Shown: positions 1-64,000 of the stretch, piece by piece
Layout of the letters: every line of letters starts with the position of its first letter
Numbering within the stretch: position 1 is the stretch's first letter
Assembly: GCA_054601695.1 (NCBI GenBank)
Contig: BAAHQB010000428.1
Location: 1-64,000, forward strand
DNA: 64,000 nucleotides
Direction of reading: 5' to 3'
Source of the DNA: Amorphochlora amoebiformis
Lineage: Eukaryota; Cercozoa; Chlorarachniophyceae
Translations under genes and position numbers: made by a program
The notes under the pieces: generated by a model
The model's input: the letters and a program-made list of their open reading frames with translations, nothing else
Told to the model about the DNA's origin: nothing
The model's database searches: none

Positions 1-22
1 CGTAGAATGTTCGTTTATAATA

Positions 23-56
<34 letters not shown>

Positions 57-102
57 CATCCATACGCTTGGAGACTAATGCTAATTCTAACCGTAGTACT
101 AA

Positions 103-146
<44 letters not shown>

Positions 147-252
147 CACACAGAATGTACAAAGAAATACATAGAAAATGATAAATATTTTGGCTCATTC
201 AAGAAAACAGAAAACAAAAACCATTATCCGATATGCTTAGAGTTCCTGATAC

Positions 253-8555
<8,303 letters not shown>

Positions 8556-8570
8556 CTACATCACCGACCT

Positions 8571-8602
<32 letters not shown>

Positions 8603-8605
8603 ATG

Positions 8606-8669
<64 letters not shown>

Positions 8670-8679
8670 AGTGCATATA

Positions 8680-8761
<82 letters not shown>

Positions 8762-8814
8762 TATAAATACATATATATATATATATACATATGCATACAC
8801 GTATCCATATACAT

Positions 8815-8868
<54 letters not shown>

Positions 8869-8929
8869 ATATGCATATAAGTATCCATATACATAATATA
8901 TATATATATATACTTGCATACAGTATATT

Positions 8930-9210
8930 TATAAAATATACATCTGCACAGACAATGGCAATTACCAAGCCAATTTCTTGCGCACTCCAATTTGGTCCAA
9001 AAAAAACATCGAGAAATTTACCCTTTGCTCTCCATGCACCTTTTGGAGAATGTTAGATATTTGAAATCACCCAAAGCAACACAACAATGCTGTCAAATAA
9101 GCGAAATCGACAAAATCATAGAGAAATATATGTAGGTACCTAATTGTACATATATGGTATAAATATGTATAGCTCGGTCGGAGTAGCAAAATTGCAGATA
9201 CATTTATCAC

Positions 9211-9246
<36 letters not shown>

Positions 9247-9290
9247 ATGTGACTAGATATATATATATATATATACATATATTATACTAC
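8930..9290. other. Unassigned intronic block
   Basis: Non-satellite sequence lies within the intron between exons 9291-9353 and 8508-8555. The minus strand has an open stretch of about 37 codons ending in a hydrophobic run ([11 protein letters not shown]). The plus strand is open over the same bases. No AG/GT borders in the required phase were found, so no exon is called. Confidence 0.4.
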
Positions 9291-9405
9291 ATTTAGGATT
9301 GGTCCCCAGGCTGGTGAGAATTTCAGGATTGATGAGACCGATACAGTTTCCCGCTGAGGATTTACATATAATACACACATATATATACATATATACATAT
9401 ATATA

Positions 9406-9464
<59 letters not shown>

Positions 9465-9642
9465 ATAGATATACAAATATACAACGATATATATTTCGTA
9501 TGATATGGCAGATATACATAGTTCTATATATGCAAATATATATATATATATATATGAAAACATACGTACAAATTTCGTTTGTTCTGTTCCCCAACGGATG
9601 TTTCATGTCACACACACACACATATGTGATATATATATATAT

Positions 9643-9716
<74 letters not shown>

Positions 9717-9825
9717 GTATGTATATAAATATACTCACATGTGTATATATTTACATATATACAATACATATATACACACATATATATATATATAATTAAA
9801 CAACCCGCCAATGAGGTTTTCATAC

Positions 9826-9857
<32 letters not shown>

Positions 9858-9928
9858 TATAATTATATGTATATTTATTTACATATAAATATATATATAT
9901 ATATAAACACATATATGTAAATTTATGC

Positions 9929-9959
<31 letters not shown>

Positions 9960-10056
9960 TAATATATACACACATATATACGTAAATATATATACAAATA
10001 CATATGTATGTACATATATATATATACATATTTACATATACATATACACATATGTA

Positions 10057-10120
<64 letters not shown>

Positions 10121-10398
10121 GTACATGTATATATATATATATATATATATTACGTTTATATACATATTACATCAATACATTTACATATTTACATGCATAA
10201 AATATCTCTACTCAAACCCATCCGTTTATAAATACCTACGAAAACGAAGAAAACAGGAAGTGAACAATATATTCGAAATTTCAGAAAGTAAGAGAGATGG
10301 TGTGCAATGAAGGGGTGGGGGGGGTTACCATCGGGGCTCGTGGTTGAGCGAGAGAACGTTACTCTGATACATTAAAATTATATTATGTCTATTTAGGT

Positions 10399-10443
<45 letters not shown>

Positions 10444-10494
10444 ATATCAGTCTATGTGCGCGTATATATACATATATATATGTATGTATGTATG

Positions 10495-10536
<42 letters not shown>

Positions 10537-10902
10537 GATGTAATCTTGTCTATTGTAAAAGCATCTATGCGTTTACTTGTGTGTGTAATTTTACATTTAC
10601 AGTTAGAAAATCCCAAGAATTTTGCTTGTTTTCTTCAATGTAATGGTGTACTTATAATTCACTTTCGTGTGTCGTCATTACAACTATACGTTATATTTAT
10701 GAAGATAATAAGCATGGAAAAATATTACCTAATTCCGGTAAAATCATCAAAATACCTAAGGTTACAAAATCAACGTTAAGTATATCATCCAACATCTTGA
10801 TATTTAGGTATTCTTACTCTATCATGTAATATATATATATATATACGTATAATTATATTTATACATATATGTATACATATATATATATATATATATGCAT
10901 AA

Positions 10903-10933
<31 letters not shown>

Positions 10934-10939
10934 GCATAA

Positions 10940-10973
<34 letters not shown>

Positions 10974-11155
10974 AGTATTCGAATAATGACGCGTATATTT
11001 TTCATATATTTACTCACGTTGCATCAATAATCTGTGGAGGATCTTTTGGTGCAGTCGGAGCCCTAGAAGTTGGTGTCCACGTAGGCCATGACCTTGTCGG
11101 AACACCCTGGAGTAAGATGAAGCATGTATATTGATACATCATATATAAACATATA

Positions 11156-11203
<48 letters not shown>

Positions 11204-11318
11204 TGCATATATATATATATATATGAGTATATATATACATATACATATATATATATATATAATATTTATATATAATGTAATGTAAAAGAATATTTACATG
11301 AACAGTATAAATATGAAC

Positions 11319-11370
<52 letters not shown>

Positions 11371-11433
11371 TTATATTAAATATGTATATATATATATATA
11401 TATATATTATCTACGGATTCGCACATACCTCTT

Positions 11434-11512
<79 letters not shown>

Positions 11513-11965
11513 CGATTTATCAGGTATACAGATGGCTTTGGATGCACATATTTGAAACTTGTAAGTGACCGTCGATAGCGTGATAGTCGGACCTCGAGAT
11601 GTGGGGTCCCACGTCGGGCCTGATAGATAGATAGATAGATGTATATATCTATACATAATATATTTCATATACATTAATACCATAAGTCTTGGGAGATCTC
11701 GTCGGGTTCACAGAAGTCGGAGAACCAGAAATTGGACTTACTGAAGGACCTAAATTCAATGTTAATTATACATTAGAAATACGAACATATATATACATAA
11801 TATATTACACGAAGAAAATGGCCAAAAGGTATGGTCATGAGTCATCACTGATTGGAGAAATAATGTGTGCTACATGTCAAAGTAGGGTTTTATATAAAAC
11901 ATTTATATTATGCATCATACTCATATGCATGAAATATTAATGCATGTATACGAATATAATATATT

Positions 11966-12035
<70 letters not shown>

Positions 12036-12304
12036 CATACATATTTATATATATATATATATATATATACATATATACATATACACATGTGAATGATATA
12101 TGCACATGTAAACAAAAAATATGTATATTTTACCGGTAGAAGATGGCGAAAAGGGAAGGTCATGAGTCATCACTGATTCCAGAAATAAAGTGTGTTACAT
12201 TTAAAAGTAGGGTTATTAATGAAATATTTATATGATCCATCGTACATATATGCATAAATGATAATGCATAGATATCAACATTATATGTTTATGTATATAT
12301 ACGA

Positions 12305-12346
<42 letters not shown>

Positions 12347-12419
12347 AGGTATAACCTGGCCCTAATGTTGACGGTGTTTCGGTAGGCCCTTTAGTTTCAG
12401 CTAGCACAGGCTGTATCTA

Positions 12420-12471
<52 letters not shown>

Positions 12472-12482
12472 CATATATATAT

Positions 12483-12533
<51 letters not shown>

Positions 12534-12969
12534 TATATATGTATGTGTATATATAATATATATATATATATATATGTGTGTGTATGTATAATATATATAT
12601 ATATATATATAAATACAATATATATATATATATGATATAAATAGCCTTAATATTCTATATATGTACACGCAAGCACATATTTTAAATACACATAGTTCCC
12701 CATATATCCCAAAACAAATACCGTCGGACTTAAGCTGGGAAAGGTTGTCGATGGGATCAAAGATGGATGCATCGACACTGGAGAATCTGGTATACAAGTA
12801 GGTCAGCATACATCCAAGTCATCCAAAAAGCTCAGTGTGAAAACTGAAGTTAACCAAAAATTCACGCGATTCAAGACTCATACCCTCGAAATTTATTTAC
12901 ATGAACCTGTATATACGTAGCATGAATATATGTGTACATATAGATATGTACATGTATATTAAATGTATT

Positions 12970-13047
<78 letters not shown>

Positions 13048-13075
13048 GGCCTAACGTCGTAGGTTGACCAGGTGT
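9291..13075 (-). CDS. Pro/Ser/Thr-rich linker region of the RCC1-REJ gene
   Basis: Eight exons continue the frame from the propeller: 13056-13075, 12722-12786, 12356-12400, 11681-11749, 11570-11619, 11018-11106, 10329-10363 and 9291-9353. The phases chain without a break. The translation is dominated by Pro, Thr and Ser with recurring motifs: [35 protein letters not shown]. Such sequence is typical of O-glycosylated stalks. The exon at 11018-11106 uses a strong GTGAGT donor. The exon at 12722-12786 ([14 protein letters not shown]) is less biased and resembles the start of a PKD/REJ-like module. An alternative is that 12356-12410 splices directly to 13138, skipping two exons; both routes keep the frame. 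The region joins the propeller to the REJ-like part downstream. Confidence 0.75.
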
Positions 13076-13137
13076 CTTACAGCCTACACAAATTCAATTG
13101 CCATACACGAATACTCTCAAATTCAATATATGGGAAC

Positions 13138-21866
<8,729 letters not shown>

Positions 21867-21951
21867 CTAAGGAAACAAAAAGAATTGGGTCGGAGGACGA
21901 GAGAGAAAATAAGAGAGATTATGGATGATTTTCTTCGTACTTATGGGTTGG

Positions 21952-26099
<4,148 letters not shown>

Positions 26100-26100
<1 letters not shown>

Positions 26101-27544
26101 TAGGTATACACATGTAATATAAATTTGATTTCATATACTACACACGTATGCACATCTACATCCACTCCCGAATTACAAAAACAATTTCAGAAAATAACGA
26201 GAAGGGGCCCACAACAAAAAAAAAGCCCCTACCGTCACAAATTTATAACCCGAACCCACTTTCAGAATGAACAGTAAAACAGAATCAAAGGGAAACAAGT
26301 CGATCTATGATGTCCTACCAACCGCTCAGTATGTCCACTGAAACAGAGACCGAAAAATTCAGAGCGTTTCGCCGAATCGCCGACGATTCGCCGTAATTAG
26401 GTAGTTGTTCGTTGTTTCTGTAATATTAGGTAATCCTATAATTGAAAGAATTGAAAAGGCTTTTTAAAAGAAATCCTGAAACAAGTTAACAGTGGAAGAG
26501 GAATTAATTAGGAAGATTTATACTTAAACATCTGAGATATTAAATTTATGCATTGAGTTTCGAACTATCACAGGAAGAAGAGGATTTGGTTGCTATCAAC
26601 AGAAGAGGATTTGGTTGGTTGGGGGGGGGGTTTGGGGAGGGAGCATAACTTACGTTGTCTTCTGTTCTTTTCATCCCTTGTACGCGTTTACCTACATCGG
26701 ATAAAAGGTGGAGTCATCACTCGCAATCAGTCGCAATACAGAAGTGGAGAAATAAAGAGAGGGGTGGAGAGAATGAGAGAAGAGGTAGTGATAGTGTGGG
26801 TGGGAGAGAACGTGAGAGCGAGAAAGAATGAGGACGAGAAAGAGTGAAACGAGTCTTGAGTGGGGGGCGAAAGGGGAAACCAGAGGCGACATGAATAGTG
26901 TAAGATCTCGTATGAGTTCATACCTGCTAGACTATGCGCACCTTGGAGACCATAACGATATTGATGAAAGATGAATAGGGGATCATGGTCGAACCATGTA
27001 TTTCTTCCTGACCGAATGTCGACATGTGTTTCTTCCTGACCACGAATGAACCTTTCTGCAAGGTACTTGGTATGAAATGCCCGCTTTCTCCGCATCCTTC
27101 CACCTGTAAATTGTGCATTTGCAGGATAAAGGGGGAAGGTGAGCGCTGAGACAGCTTCACGTGCTGGATGGGTGGCCGTTGGGAATATCGCCATTTCCAA
27201 GGATTATATATTTTTTTCGGCAATTGTGACCCGGCACGGATGTCACTCCGGAACCCACGACTACACTTGTGTTAATATTACGGGTAAACGTGTTTGTCCT
27301 TCGAACCGAGACACATCGCACGGGCCAAATGTCACGAATGATGAATCACGGGACCTCTTTCACTCCATCGAAGCTCTCCTGTAAACAGACGAACAGCGCA
27401 TCCATAAACCGAAGAGCGCACGCAATATTTATTTGTTTCTACCGAAACATATTCGGGAAATTCCAAAACCGGGTAGCCACGGGTAGTACCGGATCGACGT
27501 TGGGAAGTGTGACTGGTGTCACGGTGGGTGACAGGTTTTGTTGG
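26100..27544. other. Non-satellite region upstream of the ankyrin gene
   Basis: About 1.4 kb of mixed composition, probably the promoter and 5' leader of the ankyrin gene. At 26,375-26,400 a GAATCG...CGATTC inverted repeat lies within a run of CGCC words. At 26,630-26,850 there is a purine-rich tract after a poly-G run. Short frames are open on both strands at 27,100-27,390, and a small plus-strand segment (about 27,126-27,139) is bordered by TTTGCAG and GTGAGCG, which could be a 5' leader exon. No protein family was recognised. Confidence 0.45.
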
Positions 27545-35760
<8,216 letters not shown>

Positions 35761-36450
35761 TCTAGAAAAGTTGACATACGTTGACCGTAGTTGTCTAGCT
35801 AATGTAATATATGTGGCTTGTAGTATATCTTTGTCTACTCTGTGGAATGTTCATTATGTACACTTCTAGACATTGGCAGCAATTTGTAAATTTTGGAGAG
35901 AACCTACCTAGACCTAGACGAATTTATAACTGTATAAGTATTACTAAGTACGTAATTAGTGAAGACCTAGGATTCTAGGGATTATATTATAATTAGGGCT
36001 TAGGGTTAGTGTCGGGGTTCGGGGTTAGGGTTTCTCATATGTGTACATATATATGTATATGTGTGTATACATATATCTAGATTCTAGTATGTACTAGATA
36101 TACATACCGACATCATTCACGCATAGTACTAGAGCATAGTAATATATATATATATATATATATATAATCGTAAACGAGTATCGTACATAAGTAATACTCA
36201 ACCTTTGTTATTATTTCAACGGTTCTAGTTCAGACTAGTCAGACTGTAGTTTAGTATATTTGAGTTTCAGATTGGGTTTTACGAGACATACTTTAATGTA
36301 TTCTGGATATTAGATTGCATGCAGGCCAACCCCTGAGCGGGAAAGAATAGAAAGATTCACCTCCACTACACTATGACGTCGAGGTTGGTCTAGTTGGCAG
36401 GGTCTAGTTTACGATTTGACTTTCCCTTTCCCGTTGGCGCATTCCTACGT
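35761..36450. other. Convergent intergenic region
   Basis: This lies between the ankyrin stop codon and the 3' side of the minus-strand transporter gene. It is mixed sequence with a few TTAGGG words (35,998-36,032) and one (TA)n tract. The 3' exons of the transporter should lie between here and 37,325 but none could be recognised. Confidence 0.5.
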
Positions 36451-36560
36451 AGGGTTAGGGTTAGGGTTAGGGTTAGGGTTAGGGTTAGGGTTAGGGTTAG
36501 GGTAAGGGATAGGGTTAGGGTTAGGGTTAGGGTTAGGGTTAGGGTTAGGGTTCGGTTAGG
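36451..36560 (+). repeat. Interstitial TTAGGG array, near-perfect
   Basis: About eighteen TTAGGG units with one disturbed pair (TAAGGGATAGGG) near the middle. It is bordered on the left by unique sequence (TTCCTACG) and on the right by TTCGGTTAGGTATG. The low divergence suggests a recent insertion. Confidence 0.97.
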
Positions 36561-37324
36561 TATGACAATTTTGGTAAGGAAACTCACATATGTGGTAGGA
36601 GTCTGTATTTTTTGTATATATATATATATATATATATATATGCATATTTAAATGTATATTTATATTGTATGTACATATATTTTTAATTGTTGTTTAGGTA
36701 TATAAGTAATATTTTACATTTTAATATGTATGTTAAATGTACATTGTTCGCCCGATGTAACATTTGTATTAGTATTATACACACCTCCACGATCGGTCAT
36801 ATACACATATGTACATACAGATATATATCCATAATTACTAGTGTACATATAATATGTATACATATATATATATATATATATATATATCCAGTATATATAT
36901 ATATATATTATATGTGTGTATATATAATAATATACATACATATATATATATATATGTATATATATGTATATTTATATATATATATATATACGAGTTATAC
37001 TACCCCTACAATGAGAAACAGAACATAGACCACAAAGCCGACAATTAAAAAATCCCGTACCTATAATATATATATATATATATACACATATATATATATA
37101 TATATATATAAAAATATATATATATATATATATATAATATTTATATATATATATTCACATAAAATATAAATATATATATATATATATATACATATGTATA
37201 GATATATTAATACACAATATATATATATATACATATCTAAATATATTTTATCACACGTATGATGCATGGATAATGCTACCGAGACAGTTAGTGAGGGTGT
37301 GATAGCTAACTATAGGCGGATTAC

Positions 37325-43731
<6,407 letters not shown>

Positions 43732-43758
43732 CTATGGATATATATATATATATATGTA

Positions 43759-43931
<173 letters not shown>

Positions 43932-43991
43932 GCATATATATATATATGTTAGTTTTATTTGTATGCGAATGTACACTTCATAGATATGTAC

Positions 43992-44022
<31 letters not shown>

Positions 44023-44110
44023 GTATATGTATATATATGTGTATTAGATGTATGTTCATAAATATTCATGTGTATGTTCGCGGAATCAATACACGTACCA
44101 AACGAAAACA

Positions 44111-44155
<45 letters not shown>

Positions 44156-44210
44156 GTGTATTAAATACACACACACACACACATATGTGTGTATATATAT
44201 ATATATATAT

Positions 44211-44266
<56 letters not shown>

Positions 44267-44267
44267 G

Positions 44268-44430
<163 letters not shown>

Positions 44431-44435
44431 TATAG

Positions 44436-44561
<126 letters not shown>

Positions 44562-44624
44562 GCATGTATGCATATACATTATACATCATACTCACCATAC
44601 GCTGCCATTAATCTTATTACCAAG

Positions 44625-45902
44625 ACCCCAATCCCCACCGCCAAAACCTACCAAAACCATATGCCCAAAACTTGATATGTTGAAATCGACACTAGAAAGA
44701 GCGTATCCCGACGAATGGAACCAAGTGTACTGTATAGTAAACATATGTATCCTAATATAACTAATCCGCCAGGCGCTTTTGAACCCTACCCTTCCCCCTG
44801 CCTCCTTCGTCCAAACGAAAAAGTGAAAAATGAAAAAAATACGGGTCAGAGTACCATGAAAATAACAGGATGGTCGAACAGCCATACTACATACCACGGG
44901 AGTGCATCCCTTACCGCCTCAACGAGAAAGTCGTGCAACCCGGGAGTCATTCCCGGACACTTCCAATCCCGGGATATTGGGAGATTCCGAGATTGGAGAT
45001 TCGGAGATTCTTGGAGATTCTGGGATCCCAGTATTAGCGGGTAATCGCGCACTCGGTGGGTTTCCGGTAACATCTCCTAATAACATGCCTATTCGGTGCC
45101 GAGTAAGTTCCGAGTAACCCGAGTTGCATTCATATTTCATCCGGCGCGCCGAAGCAATTGCAAGTTTATGGCCTAATGAATTTGGCCCAAGCAACCTTTT
45201 ATCAGCACTTCCGCCAGAGGTAATCCATAAGAGGCAACATGATGTGATACCAAGTTCCTCGAGTGTAACATTTTGATATATAGGTGGGGATCGGTTGACT
45301 ATCCCATGGCTTGCGTGTGGAATCTCAATTGAATATGTCAATGGGTTGCGCTGTCCGTGAGGGCTATCTCTGGCTATGAAGCGCTTGACTTTAGAGTCAA
45401 GAATTAATTTTTGGAGCCACATCCATGAATCGGATAGAAGGCGAATAGGCAACATCTTCACCAGGGTTTAAATTCGCATATCTTCCTTCCCCATTCCCCT
45501 TCTCATCGCTTCTGTTCTCCTTCCCTCCTCTTCACCTTCCTTATCTTTCCCACTGTATGCAACCCCAATGGCGCTTTCCATTCGCATCGCTCTCATTCCT
45601 TCCCGGTAAGCCCAAGTGACAGTGACTTCCCGCTTCTCCTTTCCTTACCCTCTTCAGAGTATTCCAGTAATGTTTAACCCATCCAGTCTAATTCGGGATC
45701 TAATTCAGAGATACTCTCCCTGGCGGATCGTTGATGTCGTACAAGCTTGTTAAAAAAGACGGCAGTCGGATTCCCGTGTGCACAACGGTCATTAACTTGG
45801 GCTCCTCATGCTATGTTGTCATTTATCCACTGGACAAGCTTGAGGTACACCCTTTCAGACGCTCAAATATAAAAATAATGCTGTGTATATTTATATATGT
45901 AT

Positions 45903-45957
<55 letters not shown>

Positions 45958-46247
45958 ATATGTACGGTGATCAACCTCTCCAAGCAGTGTACCTGGCTTA
46001 ATTTAGCTGGCGAGATGCTTATGATCTGCTCGAGAAAGCCTCAACTTTGCTATCCTTCTTCGGGACGTGCGAAGTTGAACTTCTATTGGAAAGAGGGCTG
46101 TTGTGTGCAAACCATAGCCTCTCTCGAGCAAATGAAATGATGTTAAGCTTAGCGAATCATGCAAAGCATTGTTTAGTTCAAGAGCCACATCGTAAGATAT
46201 GTTGGACAGATATTCCGTTTCGACATGAAATGGGAGACCCATGTTGA
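44625..46247 (+). CDS. Unresolved candidate multi-exon gene of unknown function
   Basis: This is the longest AT-moderate block in the middle of the window. Plus-strand pieces with plausible borders are: 44625-44736 (KLDMLKSTLERAYPDEWNQ, donor GTAAAC), 44869 to about 44,945 (VEQPYYIPRECIPYRLNEK), 45124-45219 (SLWPNEFGPSNLLSALPPE, donor GTAATC), 45734-45844 (LVKKDGSRIPVCTTVINLG, donor GTACAC) and 46007-46247 (WRDAYDLLEKASTLLSFFG, ending in TGA). Phases between them do not all match, so the model is incomplete. LLSALPPE at an exon end recalls the start of an F-box, but this is too short to claim. A 180-codon open frame also exists on the minus strand at 44919-45461, partly through the GGAGATTC array; I favour the plus strand because its pieces have splice borders and a helical terminal exon with a stop. 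Confidence 0.4.
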
Positions 46248-46326
46248 ATTCAAGTCAAGATTCCTTATTGCTAAAGAGCTTGATAGATATATTGATATAT
46301 TCATGTCTTTTTACATACACATAAAT

Positions 46327-46368
<42 letters not shown>

Positions 46369-46591
46369 TATATCTCTAGCATAATACAGATATATATATA
46401 TATATATATATACAATATATATATAACAATGATAACATATAAATGAACCTATATTTATAAACGTATATTATATACATATATATATATATATATATAAATA
46501 TATATGTTATATATATATGTAATTATATATATATATATATATATATTCCTCCTATATACACGTATACTTATATATAACATTAATACATATT

Positions 46592-46634
<43 letters not shown>

Positions 46635-46830
46635 ATATATATATATATATATATGTATATTATATAATATATATATATATATATATATATCTGTAATATA
46701 TTATATGTAAATATAAAAAGTCTATTGTGAATGTATGTGTGCGTGTATACGCAAATCTATACATGAGTGTATAGATATGTACGTACGTATCTACACATAT
46801 ATATATATATATATATATATATGCATATAC

Positions 46831-46870
<40 letters not shown>

Positions 46871-47000
46871 GTATATAATATGCATTTCATATTTATAAAT
46901 GTAGTATTGCATATATAACTTAATATATACACATTATATCTGTATTAGTACGTACAATGCACAATGCCACAATGTCTCTCTCTCTCTATATATATGTATA

Positions 47001-47079
<79 letters not shown>

Positions 47080-47106
47080 TTCGACTAACGCATACACAAT
47101 AGGAAG

Positions 47107-47212
47107 GGATCTAGCGGATACCGGAATGCCTGAGATCTTCAACGCCGGAATGAATGCAGTACTAGAGTACTCACAAAGCCATTCTCCAAACAGGAAATGT
47201 TTTGGGAGCTAA
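47107..47212 (+). CDS. Possible terminal exon, unknown function
   Basis: An open segment after CACAATAG reads RDLADTGMPEIFNAGMNAV and continues to a TAA at 47210-47212. Its composition is unlike the satellite. The minus strand is also open over part of it. It may be a separate gene or belong to the cluster upstream. Confidence 0.25.
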
Positions 47213-47993
47213 ATCGTGCAGCAATGGCCCAATATCGAAGTGACGTTGTAGCGTCGGATGCTAAAAGTAGTGCCGGATATCGATAGTTACATTTTACACA
47301 ATTTACTAGACATTTAGTAACTAGTGTTAGAGTAACAACCGTAACAACTCTCAACCGGTGCGAGTAAAGTTACATTTAACAACTCTAGAACTGACTAAAT
47401 CTAGTAAATCTAGTAAATATAAGGATATTATGTCCAGCGACGGACCAGCGCACCAACCCCCCCCCACCTCTGATCATCTGATCCGGAGGATTAGTTAGAT
47501 TAGGTAACTGCAGTCAGTAAATCTAGATATGGCTAGATGGGCTCGACAATAGAATTAGCTCAGATCATTCCAGCCATTTGCTACAGACTGGACTGAGAAG
47601 TAACAAAGTAACCGCGATATTAATTGAATAAATAAGTCCACAAGACATGACGCACACGTGTTTTGCTATACTAGCTACCTAGCTATACTCTAGATACTCA
47701 CCATTATTCATCACTAGCATCATTGACACGAGTCAATTTGCCAATGTAGCAGTCTAGTTAGTATACGTGTGGCTCAGCGGCGAATGATTCCGAACTGTTT
47801 CAAAGTCTCTCATCTTCATTAATTTAATTTTAGTACAGTGACTTGGTATCTTACTTGCAATTGAACTCCAAACTAATCCTTCTTTTCTGGCTTAGGAGGA
47901 GCGGACGCCACTGCTTTCAGCATATTCATGCATCCTAACATCATGATACAACATATTATATATATATATATATATATATATACATTTATCATA

Positions 47994-48055
<62 letters not shown>

Positions 48056-48072
48056 ATGTATATTATATATAT

Positions 48073-48120
<48 letters not shown>

Positions 48121-48136
48121 GTAGATATATATGTGC

Positions 48137-48217
<81 letters not shown>

Positions 48218-48513
48218 TGTAAACTATAGTATCCTGGTATATGTACACACATATATACATCAATACATGCAGAGAGAAAGAGAGAGAAAATTGTAAAGAG
48301 AAAGAGAAGGGTGTGAAGAGAGAGCAAGAGAAAAGAGAGATTACCAACATGTACGTGTATGTATACATAAATACACAAATACATTCACATTATGCATTTA
48401 TGTGATTGTGTATAACGTACACATAAATATACAACATAATATATTATATATATATACATATACATTTATACACACAAATATACATTATAACCTACACATA
48501 AATATACAACATA

Positions 48514-48559
<46 letters not shown>

Positions 48560-48641
48560 CATTTATACACACAAATATACATTTATACACACATATATAC
48601 GTATGGACATATACACACATGCAAATATTGTCTATATATAT

Positions 48642-48735
<94 letters not shown>

Positions 48736-49088
48736 GTATATATGTATATATATATATGCTTCAGACCTTTTGCACTTTCTAGAATGGACCTTCCGTACAC
48801 CTAAGCGCCACGTAGTAGAGTAATTTAAAAAAAAGATTGAAAATTAAGGAAAATCGGGCAAAACAGCAGTACTAAAATCACCAAAAAAACACAAAACGAA
48901 GGGAAAAACGAATCTAAATCTGAAAACTAATCACCATTAGGGTGAAACACTGTGTGTATATATGTGTATGTTATATATATATATATATATATATAAATAT
49001 ATATAAATATATAAATATATATATACACATATATACATACGTGAATAAATATGCTTACATGTTGTATGAATTATTAAAGTAATAAAAC
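47213..49088. other. Intergenic region downstream of the ALDH gene
   Basis: 47,213-47,930 is mixed sequence with CTAG-rich words and a poly-C run near 47,457, with no convincing exon. 47,950-48,760 is (TA)n with a purine block at 48,270-48,345 and an imperfect duplication at 48,415-48,590, in which ACACATAAATATACAACATA occurs twice. 48,780-48,960 is A-rich unique sequence. The ALDH transcript presumably ends here on the minus strand. Confidence 0.5.
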
Positions 49089-61565
<12,477 letters not shown>

Positions 61566-61840
61566 CTTTAATGTCCTGATATCTCATCGTCAATATACTT
61601 CCTGGGTCCGAAAATGTTGTGAATGAGGTGTTGACTCTGGTACCGATCTGATCGTCAGAAAAAGGGGGGGAGGATACGGAGGGCGGGAAAGCGACGTCCG
61701 ACGACGTCGGTCGAGATTTATTTTTCCAGAGAAACGACACGTGTCAGAAGTGTGACCATGTTCAGATATCACACAGGCTCCCGTTAGTGGCCGTCACTGC
61801 CGGTACTCTACACAAGCCATCTTTCCCTTTCCCACAGCCG
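61566..61840. promoter_or_regulatory. Divergent promoter between ALDH22A1-like and POLH genes
   Basis: Only 275 bp separate the two start codons. The segment is free of (TA)n, unlike nearly all other spacers. It contains a poly-G run (AAAAAGGGGGGGAGG), the CG-rich words GACGTCCGACGACGTCGG and GACACGTGTCAG (a CACGTG-containing palindrome) near 61,736. No TATA box is evident. Shared control of the two genes is an inference from the spacing. Confidence 0.65.

Positions 61841-64000
<2,160 letters not shown>

Overview
This looks like nuclear DNA of an intron-rich protist or microalga; I cannot name the organism. Coding sequence is cut into short exons (17 to 241 nt, most 40 to 105 nt) separated by introns made largely of (TA)n. 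The introns are almost all GT-AG. (TTAGGG)n/(CCCTAA)n, the vertebrate/fungal-type telomere repeat, is scattered inside introns and between genes. By eye more than half of the window is (TA)n with GT, GA and A-rich satellites. The long open frames rich in Ile-Tyr are translations of that repeat, not genes. Genes were found by translating the islands between (TA)n tracts and requiring AG/GT borders and matching intron phase. Exon borders are hand-derived and no database was searched.

Minus strand, 253-21,866: one very large gene that runs off the left edge. Its 5' part (21,866 to 13,138) is a hydrophobic leader followed by seven RCC1-type repeats, enough for a closed seven-bladed propeller. A Pro/Ser/Thr-rich linker follows (13,075 to 9,291). 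Then come exons (8,555 to 253) that resemble the REJ/PKD extracellular modules of polycystin-like proteins. The region 22-26 kb is almost pure satellite.

Plus strand, 27,545-35,760: an ankyrin-repeat gene with an N-terminal MGTTKS motif, a candidate N-myristoylation signal. Minus strand, 37,325-43,731: a partial multi-pass membrane protein resembling the amino-acid/auxin permease (Aa_trans) family, converging on the ankyrin gene. Plus strand, about 44.6-47.2 kb: an unresolved cluster of candidate exons of unknown function.

Minus strand, 61,565 to 49,089: a complete 23-exon gene for a membrane-anchored aldehyde dehydrogenase resembling the ALDH22A1 / yeast Msc7 group. My exon model is 1,650 nt, in frame from ATG to TAA (549 residues). 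It keeps the catalytic Glu and Cys at the family spacing of 34 residues. Across a 275-bp gap, plus strand from 61,841, starts a DNA polymerase eta (POLH/RAD30) gene that leaves by the right edge.

The most unusual points are: degenerate copies of neighbouring exons left in introns of three genes, including an inverted pair in the ALDH gene; the RCC1 propeller plus REJ-like architecture; telomere-repeat satellites of both polarities inside one pre-mRNA; (TA)n tracts that themselves supply splice sites; and a probable GC-AG intron.
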